Positions 52,671 to 62,498 of a DNA stretch of 64,000 nucleotides are shown one piece after another (position 1 is the stretch's first letter; every line of letters begins with the position of its first letter). A program made the position numbers and the translations under genes. This stretch comes from an uncultured Hungatella sp. GTDB taxonomy: Bacteria > Bacillota > Clostridia > Lachnospirales > Lachnospiraceae. The notes below the pieces were generated by a model. That model did no database searches and was not told the origin of the DNA. It saw only the letters and a list, made by a program, of their open reading frames with translations. The stretch spans positions 6,495 to 70,494 of the forward strand of contig CAJUPQ010000008.1 of NCBI GenBank assembly GCA_910588505.1, in the 5' to 3' direction.

Positions 52671-53662
52671 GGCACTCCTTTCAGCAATTTTCTCACATAG
52701 TCTCCCAGCTCTCCCCAGAGAAGCTGCTCCATATAGGTGTCTTTTCTCCCAAAGCTGCTGTGGTAAGGCAGTTTCACCCGGATGATACGCTCTCTTAAGT
52801 CCTCCCGGTGGGTCACATCCAGATACTCTTCAAATTCCTCCAGCTTTGCGGAAGAAACCCCGTCTTCCTTCACCGGCATATAGATGATGTCGCACCGCTC
52901 CAACAGAGGGATTATGTTGCATATCACCTGGCCAAGATCTACGATCACATACTCGTACCCGCACTCCGACGCCATCTTCTCCACCAGTTTCCCTGCCTCG
53001 TCTCCGGTCAGCTGTTCCAGATCCTGGGGGTACTTTACCGGAGGTATGTAGTCCATATCTTTCCAGTTATACACAATGCTCTTCAGTCTCATGACGCTGA
53101 AGCTTTCCTGCCGGAAAAAGTACAGCACATCCGACAGATCCCCCTTGCCGTCGCCTTTAAGAAGGCTGCCAAATCCGGAGAACACCTCAAATCCCACATA
53201 GAGCACTCTCCCGTCCCGGGCAAGCTGCTGCCCAATGGTGAGAGCCATAGATGTCTTCAAACACCTGGCCACCGGCGAGTAGACGCCTATGATCTTCGCC
53301 CTCTGCCCCACTGCCACCAGCATTGGCTGAGGCTTCTCACAATAATACGCCATCACCTCCCGGATCACGCTGTCCGTGGACTGATATTTATAGACACTGG
53401 GATAACTGCCGGTGGAGGACACGATCTCCCCCTCTGCCAGCGTGACCACGGACCTGGCCCCGATCTCGTCCAGCTGCTTTTCCGGCGCTGCCCCGCTGAC
53501 AAGGAGAATCTCGATCACATGCCCTTTCGCGTACTCCTTCAATGCCTCCAGGGAGGTAAAGGGAACTACCGTAAACGGCACCTTTTCCTTCTGGTTTACC
53601 ACGTCGGCAAACCGCTCCGCGTAACAGGTGTCCACATCCCAGACCGCCATTATTTTTTCCAT
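52661..53662 (-). CDS. TadZ/CpaE-like ATPase
   Basis: 333 residues. The N-terminal ~120 residues resemble a degenerate receiver domain (MAVWDVDTCYAERFADVVNQ). A MinD/ParA-like domain follows, with a modified P-loop (IIGVYSPVARCLKTSMALTI): the Lys-Thr remains but the usual Gly before Lys is Leu. YEYVIVDLGQVICNIIPLLERCD fills the Walker B position. TadZ-type proteins place the pilus machine in the cell. The start follows AGGAGG. Confidence 0.85.
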   Translation of the reverse strand: MEKIMAVWDVDTCYAERFADVVNQKEKVPFTVVPFTSLEALKEYAKGHVIEILLVSGAAPEKQLDEIGARSVVTLAEGEIVSSTGSYPSVYKYQSTDSVIREVMAYYCEKPQPMLVAVGQRAKIIGVYSPVARCLKTSMALTIGQQLARDGRVLYVGFEVFSGFGSLLKGDGKGDLSDVLYFFRQESFSVMRLKSIVYNWKDMDYIPPVKYPQDLEQLTGDEAGKLVEKMASECGYEYVIVDLGQVICNIIPLLERCDIIYMPVKEDGVSSAKLEEFEEYLDVTHREDLRERIIRVKLPYHSSFGRKDTYMEQLLWGELGDYVRKLLKGVPWK

Positions 53663-53738
53663 GATACCTCCTGTATATTAATATTTACAGTCAGACATCC
53701 ACTGTGATCCATCCGCAGTCACTGCGGACATTTTCTCC

Positions 53739-54278
53739 TTACTTAATCATCAACCTTAACAAATACCACAGATATCCTCCCAGCAGACAGACCGCCAGGG
53801 GTATCACCGCGTTTTTCCCGTCTCTTGACGCCTGATAATAAGGCACTGCTTCTTTCGTCAGGAATAACCGCCTGATGTAGGCGAAAAAATATGTAAGACG
53901 CTGGACCAGATTCCTCCTCACCAGCATTTTCAGAAAAGCCAGAACGGCTCCAATGAAAAATCCATACAAAATAACATTTGCTCCTGTTTTAAAACCTAAA
54001 AAACCAAGGATCAAAGCCATAAGCTTCACATCCCCCGCCCCGATCATGCGGAGCCGAAACAGCGGAAACCACACTGCCACTGCCGTGAAAAGCCGTATCC
54101 CATAAAGGATCAAAGGAACAGCCTTCTGTCCCACAGGAGCTGTTCCCCATGTGAGGCACAAACCACACAGACACCCCAAAAGACACCACCAGTTAGGAAT
54201 CCTCTGCTCCCGGATATCATACCCAGCTCCCACCATAAGGATCACAAGCAAAAGCCCTGAATTGACAAAAATAAACAC
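53739..54278 (-). CDS. Prepilin peptidase (A24, TadV-like)
   Basis: 179 residues from a GTG at 54278 after GGGAGG; an ATG 27 bases earlier is the alternative. Six or so membrane helices. The catalytic Asp pair is in GYDIREQRIPNWW and RMIGAGDVKLMALILG, the typical motifs of A24 peptidases. It should cut the leader of the Flp pilin and pseudopilins. It is the first gene of the Tad-like operon, about 114 bases after the predicted transcription start. Confidence 0.93.
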   Translation of the reverse strand: MFIFVNSGLLLVILMVGAGYDIREQRIPNWWCLLGCLCGLCLTWGTAPVGQKAVPLILYGIRLFTAVAVWFPLFRLRMIGAGDVKLMALILGFLGFKTGANVILYGFFIGAVLAFLKMLVRRNLVQRLTYFFAYIRRLFLTKEAVPYYQASRDGKNAVIPLAVCLLGGYLWYLLRLMIK

Positions 54279-54398
54279 TTCACCTCCCTTTTTCCTTTCA
54301 TCCATCTCTCACGGAAATCTCTGCCCGAAACAGGCGGTACAACAAAAACTGAATAATCTGATAAAATGAATCTCTGTGAATTTGCTGACTGTTTCTCT

Positions 54399-54427
54399 AT
54401 TATGCACGCCTTTAGGTAAAATGTCAA
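54399..54427 (-). promoter_or_regulatory. Sigma-A promoter of the Tad-like operon
   Basis: Minus strand TTGACA, 17 bases, CATAAT: a consensus -35 and near-consensus -10. The next A/G for initiation is near 54392. It lies in the 313-base gap 54279-54591 shared with the divergent glgB-side promoter. Confidence 0.85.
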
Positions 54428-54477
54428 TATGTTTTTTAATTTTTTTCTCTCATTTGTTTATTTTTTATCACTCTCCG

Positions 54478-54506
54478 TTGACCATCCGCCTGTAAGATGG
54501 TAAAAT
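54478..54506 (+). promoter_or_regulatory. Sigma-A promoter for the DUF2508-glgB unit
   Basis: TTGACC (54478-54483), 17 bases, TAAAAT (54501-54506), about 85 bases ahead of the DUF2508 start. It points away from the Tad promoter. No repressor palindrome is obvious between them. Confidence 0.7.
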
Positions 54507-54591
54507 AGAATCTATCTCCATGTATAAAAATTCCATTTCGGTAAAATACTGTTTCTATAACCACTATAGTTTATTCAGGAGATGATGGAAT

Positions 54592-54819
54592 ATGAGACAT
54601 GGTAAAAAATTAGGTGCAGCCACGACCCGCTTTCGGGAAAGACAGGCTCTTCGGGCGCAGATTGAGCAGACCCGCCACAAGATTGATTCCGTGAGAAATC
54701 ACTTTGAGCAAGTGGTGGACCCTACGCTGATCGACTGCTATATCTATGAACTGAATGCCGCGCAGCTGCGGTATCAGTTTCTGCTCCGCAGATTTAAGAA
54801 TCTGGAAATTGATGCATGA
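54592..54819 (+). CDS. DUF2508/YaaL-like small protein
   Basis: 75 residues, basic and helical. The segment NHFEQVVDPTLIDCYIYELN with the following AAQLRYQFLLRR matches the short DUF2508 (YaaL) family. The start follows AGGAGATGATGGAAT. In other Firmicutes this family often sits near recR, but here its neighbour is glgB. Function unknown. Confidence 0.8.
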   Translation: MRHGKKLGAATTRFRERQALRAQIEQTRHKIDSVRNHFEQVVDPTLIDCYIYELNAAQLRYQFLLRRFKNLEIDA

Positions 54820-54914
54820 AAGCTGTCGGATGCCGCGAAGGCCCCATGAGCGCTTTTCGCGACATCCGGCAAAGGGGAAAAGGCAGTAAGATTTATGGAG
54901 GAGGACAAAAAGTT

Positions 54915-56822
54915 ATGGCACGCAAGAAAGAACTGGGAACCGGCATCATTACGGAGACCGACCGATATCTCTACGGAGAAGGAACCCACTACAAGATCTA
55001 TGAGAAACTGGGAGCCCACCCCAAAACTTACCGAAGAAAAGAGGGCATGTATTTCGCTGTGTGGGCTCCCCACGCTCAGGCAGTCAGCGTTGTAGGAGAT
55101 TTTAACGACTGGAATCCTGACGCCACCCCCATGGAAGCCCTGGCGTCTTCAGGCATCTACGAGGTATTTGTTCCCGGCCTTGGCACAGGCCAGCTGTACA
55201 AGTACGCCATCACCACAGCCAGCGGCAAAGTGTTGTTTAAGGCCGACCCTTACGCCTTTGAGGCTGAGTACCGCCCGGGCACTGCCTCCATCACTGCCGA
55301 TATCTCCGGCTTTGTGTGGAAGGACGACGTGTGGATGAAAAAGAGAAAGGAGACAGACCTTCTTTCTTCACCCCTTTCTATCTATGAGGTCCACTTAGGT
55401 TCCTGGAAGAAGATGAACCGGGAAGAAAAAGATGGATATTACACTTACATAGAGGCAGCTCACGAGCTGGCTGATTATGTAAAGGAGATGGGATACACCC
55501 ATGTAGAGCTGATGGGGATCGCGGAACACCCCTTTGACGGCTCCTGGGGCTATCAGGTAACCGGCTACTACGCTCCCACCTCCCGGTACGGTTCGGCAAA
55601 AGACTTTATGTATTTTGTCAATTATCTCCACAAAAAAGGCATCGGTGTTATCCTGGACTGGGTTCCCGCCCATTTCCCCAGGGACGCCCATGGACTGGCT
55701 GACTTTGACGGACAGCCTTTGTATGAGTACGCGGACACAAGAAAAGGCGAGCACCCTGACTGGGGCACCAAGGTATTTGACTACGAAAAACATGAGGTCT
55801 CTAATTTCCTCATTGCCAACGCCCTGTACTGGATCGAAGAGTACCACATCGACGGACTTCGGGTGGACGCCGTGGCCTCCATGCTGTATCTGGATTACGG
55901 CCGCTCAGGCGGCAACTGGGTCCCCAACAAATATGGCGAGAATAAAAACCTGGAAGCTATCGAGTTCTTTAAGCACCTCAACAGCATTGTTAACCAGCGG
56001 TGCAGCGGCGCCATGGTCATAGCCGAGGAATCCACGGCATGGCCCATGGTCACGGGAAAGCCGGAGGACGGCGGGCTGGGCTTCCGCTTCAAGTGGAACA
56101 TGGGATGGATGCACGATTTTTTGGAGTACATGAAGCTGGATCCCTATTTCCGCAAGTACAACCACAATAAGATGACCTTTGGCATGACTTATGCCACCAG
56201 CGAGAATTTCATCCTGGTGCTGTCCCACGACGAGGTGGTTCACCTGAAATGTTCCATGATCAACAAGATGCCGGGCCTTCATGACGACAAATTTGCCAAC
56301 TTAAAGGTGGGCTATACGTTCATGATGGGCCATCCAGGCAAGAAGCTCCTGTTCATGGGCCAGGATTTCGGCCAGCTCCACGAGTGGGATGAAAAGGTGT
56401 CCCTGGACTGGTATCTTGCCGAGGAGCCTCTCCACAAAGATTTACAGGATTATTTTAAGGATCTGCTGCATATTTACAAAAAATATCCTGCTATGTACAG
56501 CCTGGACTATGACTGGGACGGATTCCAGTGGATCAATGCCAATGACAGCGACCGCAGCATCTTCAGTTTTATCCGCCGCAGCAAGACCGGCAAACAAAAC
56601 CTGCTCTTCATCTGCAACTTTACGCCTGTGGCAAGGCCTGACTACCGGGTGGGAGTTCCCAAAAAGGGTAACTACTCCCTGCTTCTGGACCAGACCCACG
56701 GCCTGTACAAAACAGGCGATGATAAGGTGACCTACCGCTCCACCAAGTCCGAGTGTGACGATCAGCCGTTCTCCTTTGCCTATCCTCTTCCGGCTTACGG
56801 GACAGCGATCTTCCGCTTCTGA
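54915..56822 (+). CDS. glgB: 1,4-alpha-glucan branching enzyme
   Basis: 635 residues from the ATG at 54915; the longer frame from 54816 has no site there. An N-terminal CBM48 module (MYFAVWAPHAQAVSVVGDFN) is followed by the GH13 barrel with YEVHLGSW, GYTHVELMGIAEHPFDGSWGY, nucleophile Asp in GLRVDAVASMLY, catalytic Glu in MVIAEESTAW and LSHDEVVH. A C-terminal beta domain closes it. It forms alpha-1,6 branches in glycogen. No other glycogen gene is in the window. A strong terminator follows. Confidence 0.97.
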   Translation: MARKKELGTGIITETDRYLYGEGTHYKIYEKLGAHPKTYRRKEGMYFAVWAPHAQAVSVVGDFNDWNPDATPMEALASSGIYEVFVPGLGTGQLYKYAITTASGKVLFKADPYAFEAEYRPGTASITADISGFVWKDDVWMKKRKETDLLSSPLSIYEVHLGSWKKMNREEKDGYYTYIEAAHELADYVKEMGYTHVELMGIAEHPFDGSWGYQVTGYYAPTSRYGSAKDFMYFVNYLHKKGIGVILDWVPAHFPRDAHGLADFDGQPLYEYADTRKGEHPDWGTKVFDYEKHEVSNFLIANALYWIEEYHIDGLRVDAVASMLYLDYGRSGGNWVPNKYGENKNLEAIEFFKHLNSIVNQRCSGAMVIAEESTAWPMVTGKPEDGGLGFRFKWNMGWMHDFLEYMKLDPYFRKYNHNKMTFGMTYATSENFILVLSHDEVVHLKCSMINKMPGLHDDKFANLKVGYTFMMGHPGKKLLFMGQDFGQLHEWDEKVSLDWYLAEEPLHKDLQDYFKDLLHIYKKYPAMYSLDYDWDGFQWINANDSDRSIFSFIRRSKTGKQNLLFICNFTPVARPDYRVGVPKKGNYSLLLDQTHGLYKTGDDKVTYRSTKSECDDQPFSFAYPLPAYGTAIFRF

Positions 56823-56838
56823 TTATTTGCCAAACTTC

Positions 56839-56895
56839 AATCCCTGTAAAATCCCGTATGTGCTTCCTCGCATACAGGTTTTACAGGGATTTTTT
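56839..56895 (+). terminator. Rho-independent terminator of glgB
   Basis: Outer stem AATCCCTGTAAAA / TTTTACAGGGATT (13 bp), inner GTATG/CATAC pair, then TTTTTT. Begins 17 bases after the glgB stop. Confidence 0.9.
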
Positions 56896-56911
56896 ACAGC
56901 CCCAATATGCA

Positions 56912-56940
56912 TTGACCATACAAATTTCTTGTTGTATACT
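56912..56940 (+). promoter_or_regulatory. Sigma-A promoter of the second two-component system
   Basis: TTGACC (56912-56917), 17 bases, TATACT (56935-56940), about 38 bases ahead of the response-regulator start. Confidence 0.75.
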
Positions 56941-56978
56941 GTGTATAGCGATTTATGGAACAATAGGAGGTATTTCAC

Positions 56979-57674
56979 ATGCAGACGATTCTGGTTTGTG
57001 ATGACGATAAACAGATTGTAGAAGCTATAGACATCTATCTTACCGGTGAAGGATTTCAGGTTATCAAGGCCTACGACGGCTACGACGCCCTGGAGCTTCT
57101 GGATACGAATCAGGTGGATCTGATGATCGTGGATGTTATGATGCCTGGTCTGGACGGCATCCGCACCACGCTGAAGGTCCGGGAGACCAGCAGCATCCCT
57201 ATCATCATCTTATCCGCCAAGTCCGAGGACAATGACAAGATCCTGGGACTTAATATCGGGGCTGACGACTATATTGCCAAGCCCTTTAACCCTCTGGAGC
57301 TGGTGGCAAGGGTCAAGTCCCACATCCGCCGCTATACCCAGCTTGGCAACCTGACCCAGCACGCCACGGAGAATGTATACAAGTGCGGCGGCCTTCTGAT
57401 CCACGATGACAACAAGGAGGTCTTTGTGGACGGGGAGCCTATTAAGCTGACTCCCATTGAGTACAATATCCTTCTTCTCCTAGTGAAAAACGCTGGAAAA
57501 GTATTTTCCATTGACGAGATCTACGAGCAGATCTGGAACGAGGAGGCCATCGGAGCCGATAACACCGTGGCTGTACATATCCGCCATATCCGGGAAAAGA
57601 TCGAGATCAATCCCCGGGAACCCCGCTATCTGAAGGTGGTGTGGGGAGTGGGCTATAAGATCGAAAAGCAGTAG
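56979..57674 (+). CDS. OmpR-family response regulator
   Basis: 231 residues. Receiver domain with VCDDDKQIV, phospho-Asp in LMIVDVMMPGLDGIRT, IPIIILSAKSED and DDYIAKPFNPLELVARVK. The winged-helix domain contains LLLLVKNAGKVFSIDEIYEQ and VAVHIRHIREKIEINPREPR. The layout is VanR-like. The start follows AGGAGG. The kinase gene begins 8 bases after the stop. Confidence 0.96.
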   Translation: MQTILVCDDDKQIVEAIDIYLTGEGFQVIKAYDGYDALELLDTNQVDLMIVDVMMPGLDGIRTTLKVRETSSIPIIILSAKSEDNDKILGLNIGADDYIAKPFNPLELVARVKSHIRRYTQLGNLTQHATENVYKCGGLLIHDDNKEVFVDGEPIKLTPIEYNILLLLVKNAGKVFSIDEIYEQIWNEEAIGADNTVAVHIRHIREKIEINPREPRYLKVVWGVGYKIEKQ

Positions 57675-57682
57675 GCGCGGCC

Positions 57683-59995
57683 ATGAAGAGAAACGCCTGG
57701 CCCATGAGCCTGAAAAAACAATTTTCCCTTCTGCTCCACGGATTGTTCCTCTGCCTGTTCTTTACCGGCATCGCCTTTATCTATTTTAACGAGAATTACG
57801 GGCGTGGGTTAAGCTGGCTTCATGAGGAGTCTTATGCCGACACCCTGTCCTGCACCCAGCAGCTGGAATCGGACGTGGAGATGATCTTCAAATATGTAAA
57901 ATACAAGGACTTGTTCGAGACGGACGGAAAGCTGGACTACAACAAAGATATGGTCTGCGTCACGTTCAATTCCGGAAAGACCCTGATCTACAATCTGAAC
58001 GATATGATACGCCAGGCCAAAAGCTGGGGATATTATCTTACTGATACCTTTGAGGTGGCAGGCGGACCTGCCACCCATGAGCGGGACACCAGAAATGCCA
58101 CCATCCCCCTAATCGAGTGGAAAGCCTATGACCCTAATGCGGCGGACCATTACACAGAACCCGGCGACGCCTACGCCACCAGGGAAGAGTTGTCTTTGGA
58201 GGTTCTCACCATTCTTGGTGAGTATTATCAGATCCAGTACAACTATATGGACCGCCCCTCCAATCTCTATTTTCAGGTCTCCTACATGGACGAGAACGGG
58301 GTTGAAAAGCTTTACACCAATGCCAGCGAGTACCCCATAGAGGATATGAAGAATCTGGGGCGGTATCTGTATCTGTCCGGGGATTCTATCTTGATCGACA
58401 CTAATTTAAAGCATATCCCCAACAACATTACGTCGGAGCTGGAAAACTACAATCTTTACGGAAATAATGAGTACTACATCATGCTGGCATTGGATACCAG
58501 GTATCCCCACACGGACCCTTATTCCATCGCCCATAACGCCTACACAAAGGTGCGGGTCAACTACATTACGGGCCTCATATTTTTTGCTATAGGGACCCTG
58601 GGGCTTCTCATTACCTTGGGCTGGCTCATCTATCTGGCCGGCTATCAGACCCCGGAGCGGACCGCTGTAACTCTCAATTATTTTGACAAGATTCCCCTGG
58701 AGTGCAGTCTGGTGATGACGCTCTTTTTTCTGCGTGCCTGCGGCAGTTTCCGTGAAAATGTGGGAACCCGTCTGGTCCGGCTTTTAGTGAACCAAAGCCA
58801 CCAGGACTTTTATCTTACTTTGATCGAGGTCCTGGCTTTTTACCTGATCTGTCTGGGGGAAGGGTTCAGCCTGCTGCGCCAATACAAAGCCCGGTCTCTG
58901 TGGCATGACAGCCTTGTAGCCCGCATCTGGCGGTGGTCTGTGACTGCCCTCAACAATACTACGTTCCCCGCGCGGCTGACTGCCTGCTTTCTGGGATATC
59001 TGGGAACCAATATGGCGCTGATCTACACGGTTTACTACCTGTATGAAAACCGGACCCTTTTGTCTGTACCTTACCTGTATCTGGTGCCTGGAATCGTCCT
59101 CGCCGGTTTCCAGCTGTGGACTTTCCTTCTCCTTTACCGGACTGCCGGAGAGACGGAGAAGATCTCTTTTGGCATCTTTAAAATGTCCGAGGGCGAAACA
59201 GGATATAAGATCAATACAGAAGGCTTCTCCGGCAAAGCCGCCGAACTGGCCCAGACCCTTAACAACCTTGGCGACGGCCTGGACACCGCCCTGCAGGAGA
59301 AGGTAAAAAGCGAACGTCTAAAAGCCGACCTGATCACCAATGTGTCCCATGACATCAAGACGCCCCTTACCTCCATTATCAACTATGTGGATCTGTTAAA
59401 GCGGGAAAAGATACAGAACGAAAAGATACAGGGGTATCTGGAGATCCTTGAGCAGAAAGCTCACCGCCTGAAGAATCTGACAGAGGACCTGGTGGAGGCC
59501 TCCAAAGCCAGTTCCGGCAATCTGAAGCTTGACATCGCCAACATTGATCTTGTAGAGCTGATCCACCAGACCAACGGGGAATTTGAGGAGAAATATGAGA
59601 TACGCCATCTGGAACTGGTGTCCGATCTGCCCTCAAAGGCTATTCTCATCGCCGCTGACGGCCGACGGCTGTGGCGAGTGCTGGAAAACCTGTACAATAA
59701 CGCGTTTAAATATGCCATGGAAAACAGCCGCATCTACGTGGACGTGGCCCAGAGGGAAGATCATGTATATTTTACCATTAAAAATGTGTCTGCCAACCCC
59801 CTTAACATCAACGCCGACGAGCTGACCGAGCGTTTTGTCCGGGGGGATGTGGCCCGCACCTCTGAGGGAAGCGGTCTGGGCCTTTCCATTGCCAAGGACT
59901 TGACCCATCTTATGGGCGGAGCGTTTGAGATCTATATTGATGGGGATCTGTTTAAAGCACAGGTGGGATTTCCTGTTCTGGATCGACAAAAGTAA
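57683..59995 (+). CDS. Histidine kinase with large multi-pass sensor region
   Basis: 770 residues. One helix (about 11-33) precedes an outer domain of about 255 residues, then five further helices (about 295-320, 345-360, 380-400, 435-455, 465-490). A HisKA domain has the phospho-His in ITNVSHDIKTPLTSIINYVD, and HATPase motifs are NLYNNAFKYAME, RFVRGDVARTSEGSGLGLSI and GGAFEIYIDGDLFKA. It is larger than most VanS/PhoR-type kinases because of the extra membrane region. It partners the response regulator just upstream. Signal unknown. Confidence 0.94.
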   Translation: MKRNAWPMSLKKQFSLLLHGLFLCLFFTGIAFIYFNENYGRGLSWLHEESYADTLSCTQQLESDVEMIFKYVKYKDLFETDGKLDYNKDMVCVTFNSGKTLIYNLNDMIRQAKSWGYYLTDTFEVAGGPATHERDTRNATIPLIEWKAYDPNAADHYTEPGDAYATREELSLEVLTILGEYYQIQYNYMDRPSNLYFQVSYMDENGVEKLYTNASEYPIEDMKNLGRYLYLSGDSILIDTNLKHIPNNITSELENYNLYGNNEYYIMLALDTRYPHTDPYSIAHNAYTKVRVNYITGLIFFAIGTLGLLITLGWLIYLAGYQTPERTAVTLNYFDKIPLECSLVMTLFFLRACGSFRENVGTRLVRLLVNQSHQDFYLTLIEVLAFYLICLGEGFSLLRQYKARSLWHDSLVARIWRWSVTALNNTTFPARLTACFLGYLGTNMALIYTVYYLYENRTLLSVPYLYLVPGIVLAGFQLWTFLLLYRTAGETEKISFGIFKMSEGETGYKINTEGFSGKAAELAQTLNNLGDGLDTALQEKVKSERLKADLITNVSHDIKTPLTSIINYVDLLKREKIQNEKIQGYLEILEQKAHRLKNLTEDLVEASKASSGNLKLDIANIDLVELIHQTNGEFEEKYEIRHLELVSDLPSKAILIAADGRRLWRVLENLYNNAFKYAMENSRIYVDVAQREDHVYFTIKNVSANPLNINADELTERFVRGDVARTSEGSGLGLSIAKDLTHLMGGAFEIYIDGDLFKAQVGFPVLDRQK

Positions 59996-59998
59996 AGA

Positions 59999-60040
59999 GG
60001 ACTGCTGCGGAATCGCCAGATTCCACAGCAGTCCCTTTTT
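59999..60040. terminator. Terminator between the kinase and ribH genes
   Basis: A 15-bp stem with one mismatch (GGACTGCTGCGGAAT / ATTCCACAGCAGTCC) and 6-base loop, followed by CTTTTTA on the plus strand. The two genes converge here, so it may serve both. Confidence 0.85.
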
Positions 60041-60061
60041 ATCTGCCCTTCCAGAGACTTC

Positions 60062-60535
60062 CTACATCTGCCTTAAAAGGTTCACCATCTCGATGGCGGA
60101 CAGCGCGCAGTCGTATCCCTTATTGCCTGCCTTGCTTCCCGCCCGTGCTATGGCCTGCTCGATATTTTCTGTGGTGATCACACCAAACAGCACTGGCACT
60201 CCTGTTGACAATCCGACCTGGGCCACTCCCTTGGACACCTCATTGCACACATAATCATAGTGGGTGGTATCGCCCCGAATCACGGCCCCTACACAGATCA
60301 CAGCGTCATATCTGCCGGATTTTGCCATTTTTGCCGCTGTGACAGGTATCTCAAAAGCCCCCGGCACCCAGGCTGCGGTGATATTGTCCTCCTCCACGCC
60401 GTGGCGCACCAGTCCGTCCACAGCGCCGCCCAACAGCTTATTCACAATGATCTCATTGAATCTGGATGCCACAATGCCTACTTTCATCTCCTCCGGCGCT
60501 ACTACTTTTCCTTCTAATACATGGATCTCTTTCAT
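60062..60535 (-). CDS. ribH: 6,7-dimethyl-8-ribityllumazine synthase
   Basis: Penultimate step of riboflavin synthesis. 157 residues. [29 protein letters not shown] and [19 protein letters not shown] (catalytic His in THYDY) are all present. It is the last gene of the ribD-ribE-ribBA-ribH operon under the FMN riboswitch. The start is 54 bases after the ribBA stop, with AGAGAGG ahead. Confidence 0.97.
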   Translation of the reverse strand: MKEIHVLEGKVVAPEEMKVGIVASRFNEIIVNKLLGGAVDGLVRHGVEEDNITAAWVPGAFEIPVTAAKMAKSGRYDAVICVGAVIRGDTTHYDYVCNEVSKGVAQVGLSTGVPVLFGVITTENIEQAIARAGSKAGNKGYDCALSAIEMVNLLRQM

Positions 60536-60589
60536 CTTATTTTCCTCTCTTTCTGATTTTTCGTTTTCCTTACCAGTTAGGTTATGCCT

Positions 60590-61801
60590 CTACACGCAGA
60601 TCTTCTGGAAGATATGTCCCATTTTTTCCTGCTTTGTCCTCATGTAAAAGGCGTCATATTTCTGTGGGGCGATCTCAATGGGAAGCCGTTTTTCAATGGT
60701 CAGGCCAAAATCTCCAAGACCATAGACTTTTTCCGGATTGTTGGTCAAAAGCCGGAGGGACTTAACCCCCAGATCGGATAAGATCTGCGCTCCAACCCAG
60801 TATTCTCTAAGGTCCGGGGCAAAGCCAAGGCGGATATTGGCCTCCACGGTATCCATGCCCTGCTCCTGCAGCTCATAGGCCTTCAGCTTGTTGATCAGAC
60901 CGATCCCCCGCCCTTCCTGCCGCATGTACAGGATAATGCCTCTTCCCTCATCCTCCACCATCTGCATTGCTGTCTGCAGCTGATTGCCGCAGTCGCAGCG
61001 CAGGGAGCCAAAGGTATCTCCTGTGAGGCACTCGGAATGTACCCGGCACAGGACGCTTTCTCCGTCCCCGATCTCTCCCTTTACCAAGGCTACATGGTGC
61101 TCTCCCGTAATATCATTGACATACCCATAGATCCGAAAATGACCATACTTGGTGGGCATATCCGTGCAGGCTTCACAGACCACGTGCTTTTCATGGATAC
61201 GGCAGTAGTTCTGCAGATCTTTTATGGTAATAAATTTTAGCCCATGTTCTTTTGCCATTTTCCACAGATGGGGAGTCCGCATCATAGTGCCGTCCTCCTC
61301 CATAATCTCACAGCACACGCCGCACTCTTTGAGCCCCGCCAGGCGCATCAGATCCACAGTGGCCTCCGTGTGGCCTCCCCGCACCAGCACGCCGCCTTTT
61401 CTGGCAATGAGCGGAAATACGTGTCCCGGCCTGCGCAGCTCTTCCGGCTTTGTGTGTTCATCCACAAACTTCATCATGGTGTACGATCGCTCCGCCGCGG
61501 AGATCCCGGTGGTGGTGTCCACATGATCTACTGATACCGTAAATGCCGTGTGGTGATTGTCCGTGTTCTCCGCCACCATAGGAGGCAGTCCCAGCCTGGC
61601 CGCGATCTCCCCGCTCATAGGCGTGCAGATAAGCCCCTTACCGTGACAGGCCATAAAATTAATGTTTTCCTGTGTGGCAAATTCTGCCGCGCAGATCAGA
61701 TCTCCCTCATTCTCCCTGTCCGGATCATCTGTCACTAAGATCATGTTCCCTGCCCTTAACTCTTCCAGGGCCTCCTCAATGGTGTTATATTCTGTATTCA
61801 T
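60590..61801 (-). CDS. ribBA: Bifunctional DHBP synthase / GTP cyclohydrolase II
   Basis: 403 residues. The N-terminal RibB half has [19 protein letters not shown] and the [14 protein letters not shown] segment; the C-terminal RibA half has the zinc-site [20 protein letters not shown] and [20 protein letters not shown]. Makes both precursors of riboflavin: 3,4-dihydroxy-2-butanone 4-phosphate and the GTP-derived pyrimidine. Start after AAAGGAG. Confidence 0.97.
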   Translation of the reverse strand: MNTEYNTIEEALEELRAGNMILVTDDPDRENEGDLICAAEFATQENINFMACHGKGLICTPMSGEIAARLGLPPMVAENTDNHHTAFTVSVDHVDTTTGISAAERSYTMMKFVDEHTKPEELRRPGHVFPLIARKGGVLVRGGHTEATVDLMRLAGLKECGVCCEIMEEDGTMMRTPHLWKMAKEHGLKFITIKDLQNYCRIHEKHVVCEACTDMPTKYGHFRIYGYVNDITGEHHVALVKGEIGDGESVLCRVHSECLTGDTFGSLRCDCGNQLQTAMQMVEDEGRGIILYMRQEGRGIGLINKLKAYELQEQGMDTVEANIRLGFAPDLREYWVGAQILSDLGVKSLRLLTNNPEKVYGLGDFGLTIEKRLPIEIAPQKYDAFYMRTKQEKMGHIFQKICV

Positions 61802-61844
61802 GGTCCTTCTCTCCTTTCCCCTTTTCCCGGCTGCGTCTGCCTGT

Positions 61845-62498
61845 CTATAAAAATTCTCTTAAAAACTCCATGGTCATTCCGCCTGGTTCTTCTTCCGGCG
61901 CAACCGGTTCCTGCTGTTTCAAAAGATGATCAATATATTTTCCCACCATATCATTTTCCAAATTTACCACATCGCCGTCATGTTTTTTCAGCAAAGTGGT
62001 TTCCGCTCCTGTGTGGGGGATTATGGATACCTGGAAAAAGCCCTTTCCCACCTGCGCCACGGTAAGGCTAATCCCGTCAATACAGACAGATCCCTTTTCT
62101 ATGATCAGGCGCAGGATCTTAGGCGTTGTCTCAATGGTGACCCAAATGGCGTTTTCTTCTTTTTTCATGCTCCGCACCGTCCCTGTTCCGTCAATATGGC
62201 CGGAAACCAAATGGCCTCCGAATCTGCCGTCTGCCGCCATAGCCCGCTCCAGATTTACCTGATCTCCTGGTCCCAGCCGGCCAAGATTGCTTCTCCTTAC
62301 GGTCTCTGCCATGATATCTGCCGTAAAACCGTCTTTTTCTATGGAGATAACGGTGAGACAGACCCCGTTTACCGCAATGCTGTCCCCAATTTTTGTTTTC
62401 TCCAGCACCTTTGACGCCGATATGGCAATTTTTCCTGAACTTCCTGCAATGGTTACGCACCGCACCCTGCCTATTTCTTCTATGATTCCAGTAAACAT
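61845..62498 (-). CDS. ribE: Riboflavin synthase alpha subunit
   Basis: 217 residues made of two lumazine-binding repeats. [12 protein letters not shown] opens the first, [14 protein letters not shown] is its core; [12 protein letters not shown] opens the second, and [12 protein letters not shown] its core. It dismutates two lumazines to riboflavin. The start overlaps the ribD end by 19 bases, so they are translated in tandem. Confidence 0.97.
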   Translation of the reverse strand: MFTGIIEEIGRVRCVTIAGSSGKIAISASKVLEKTKIGDSIAVNGVCLTVISIEKDGFTADIMAETVRRSNLGRLGPGDQVNLERAMAADGRFGGHLVSGHIDGTGTVRSMKKEENAIWVTIETTPKILRLIIEKGSVCIDGISLTVAQVGKGFFQVSIIPHTGAETTLLKKHDGDVVNLENDMVGKYIDHLLKQQEPVAPEEEPGGMTMEFLREFL

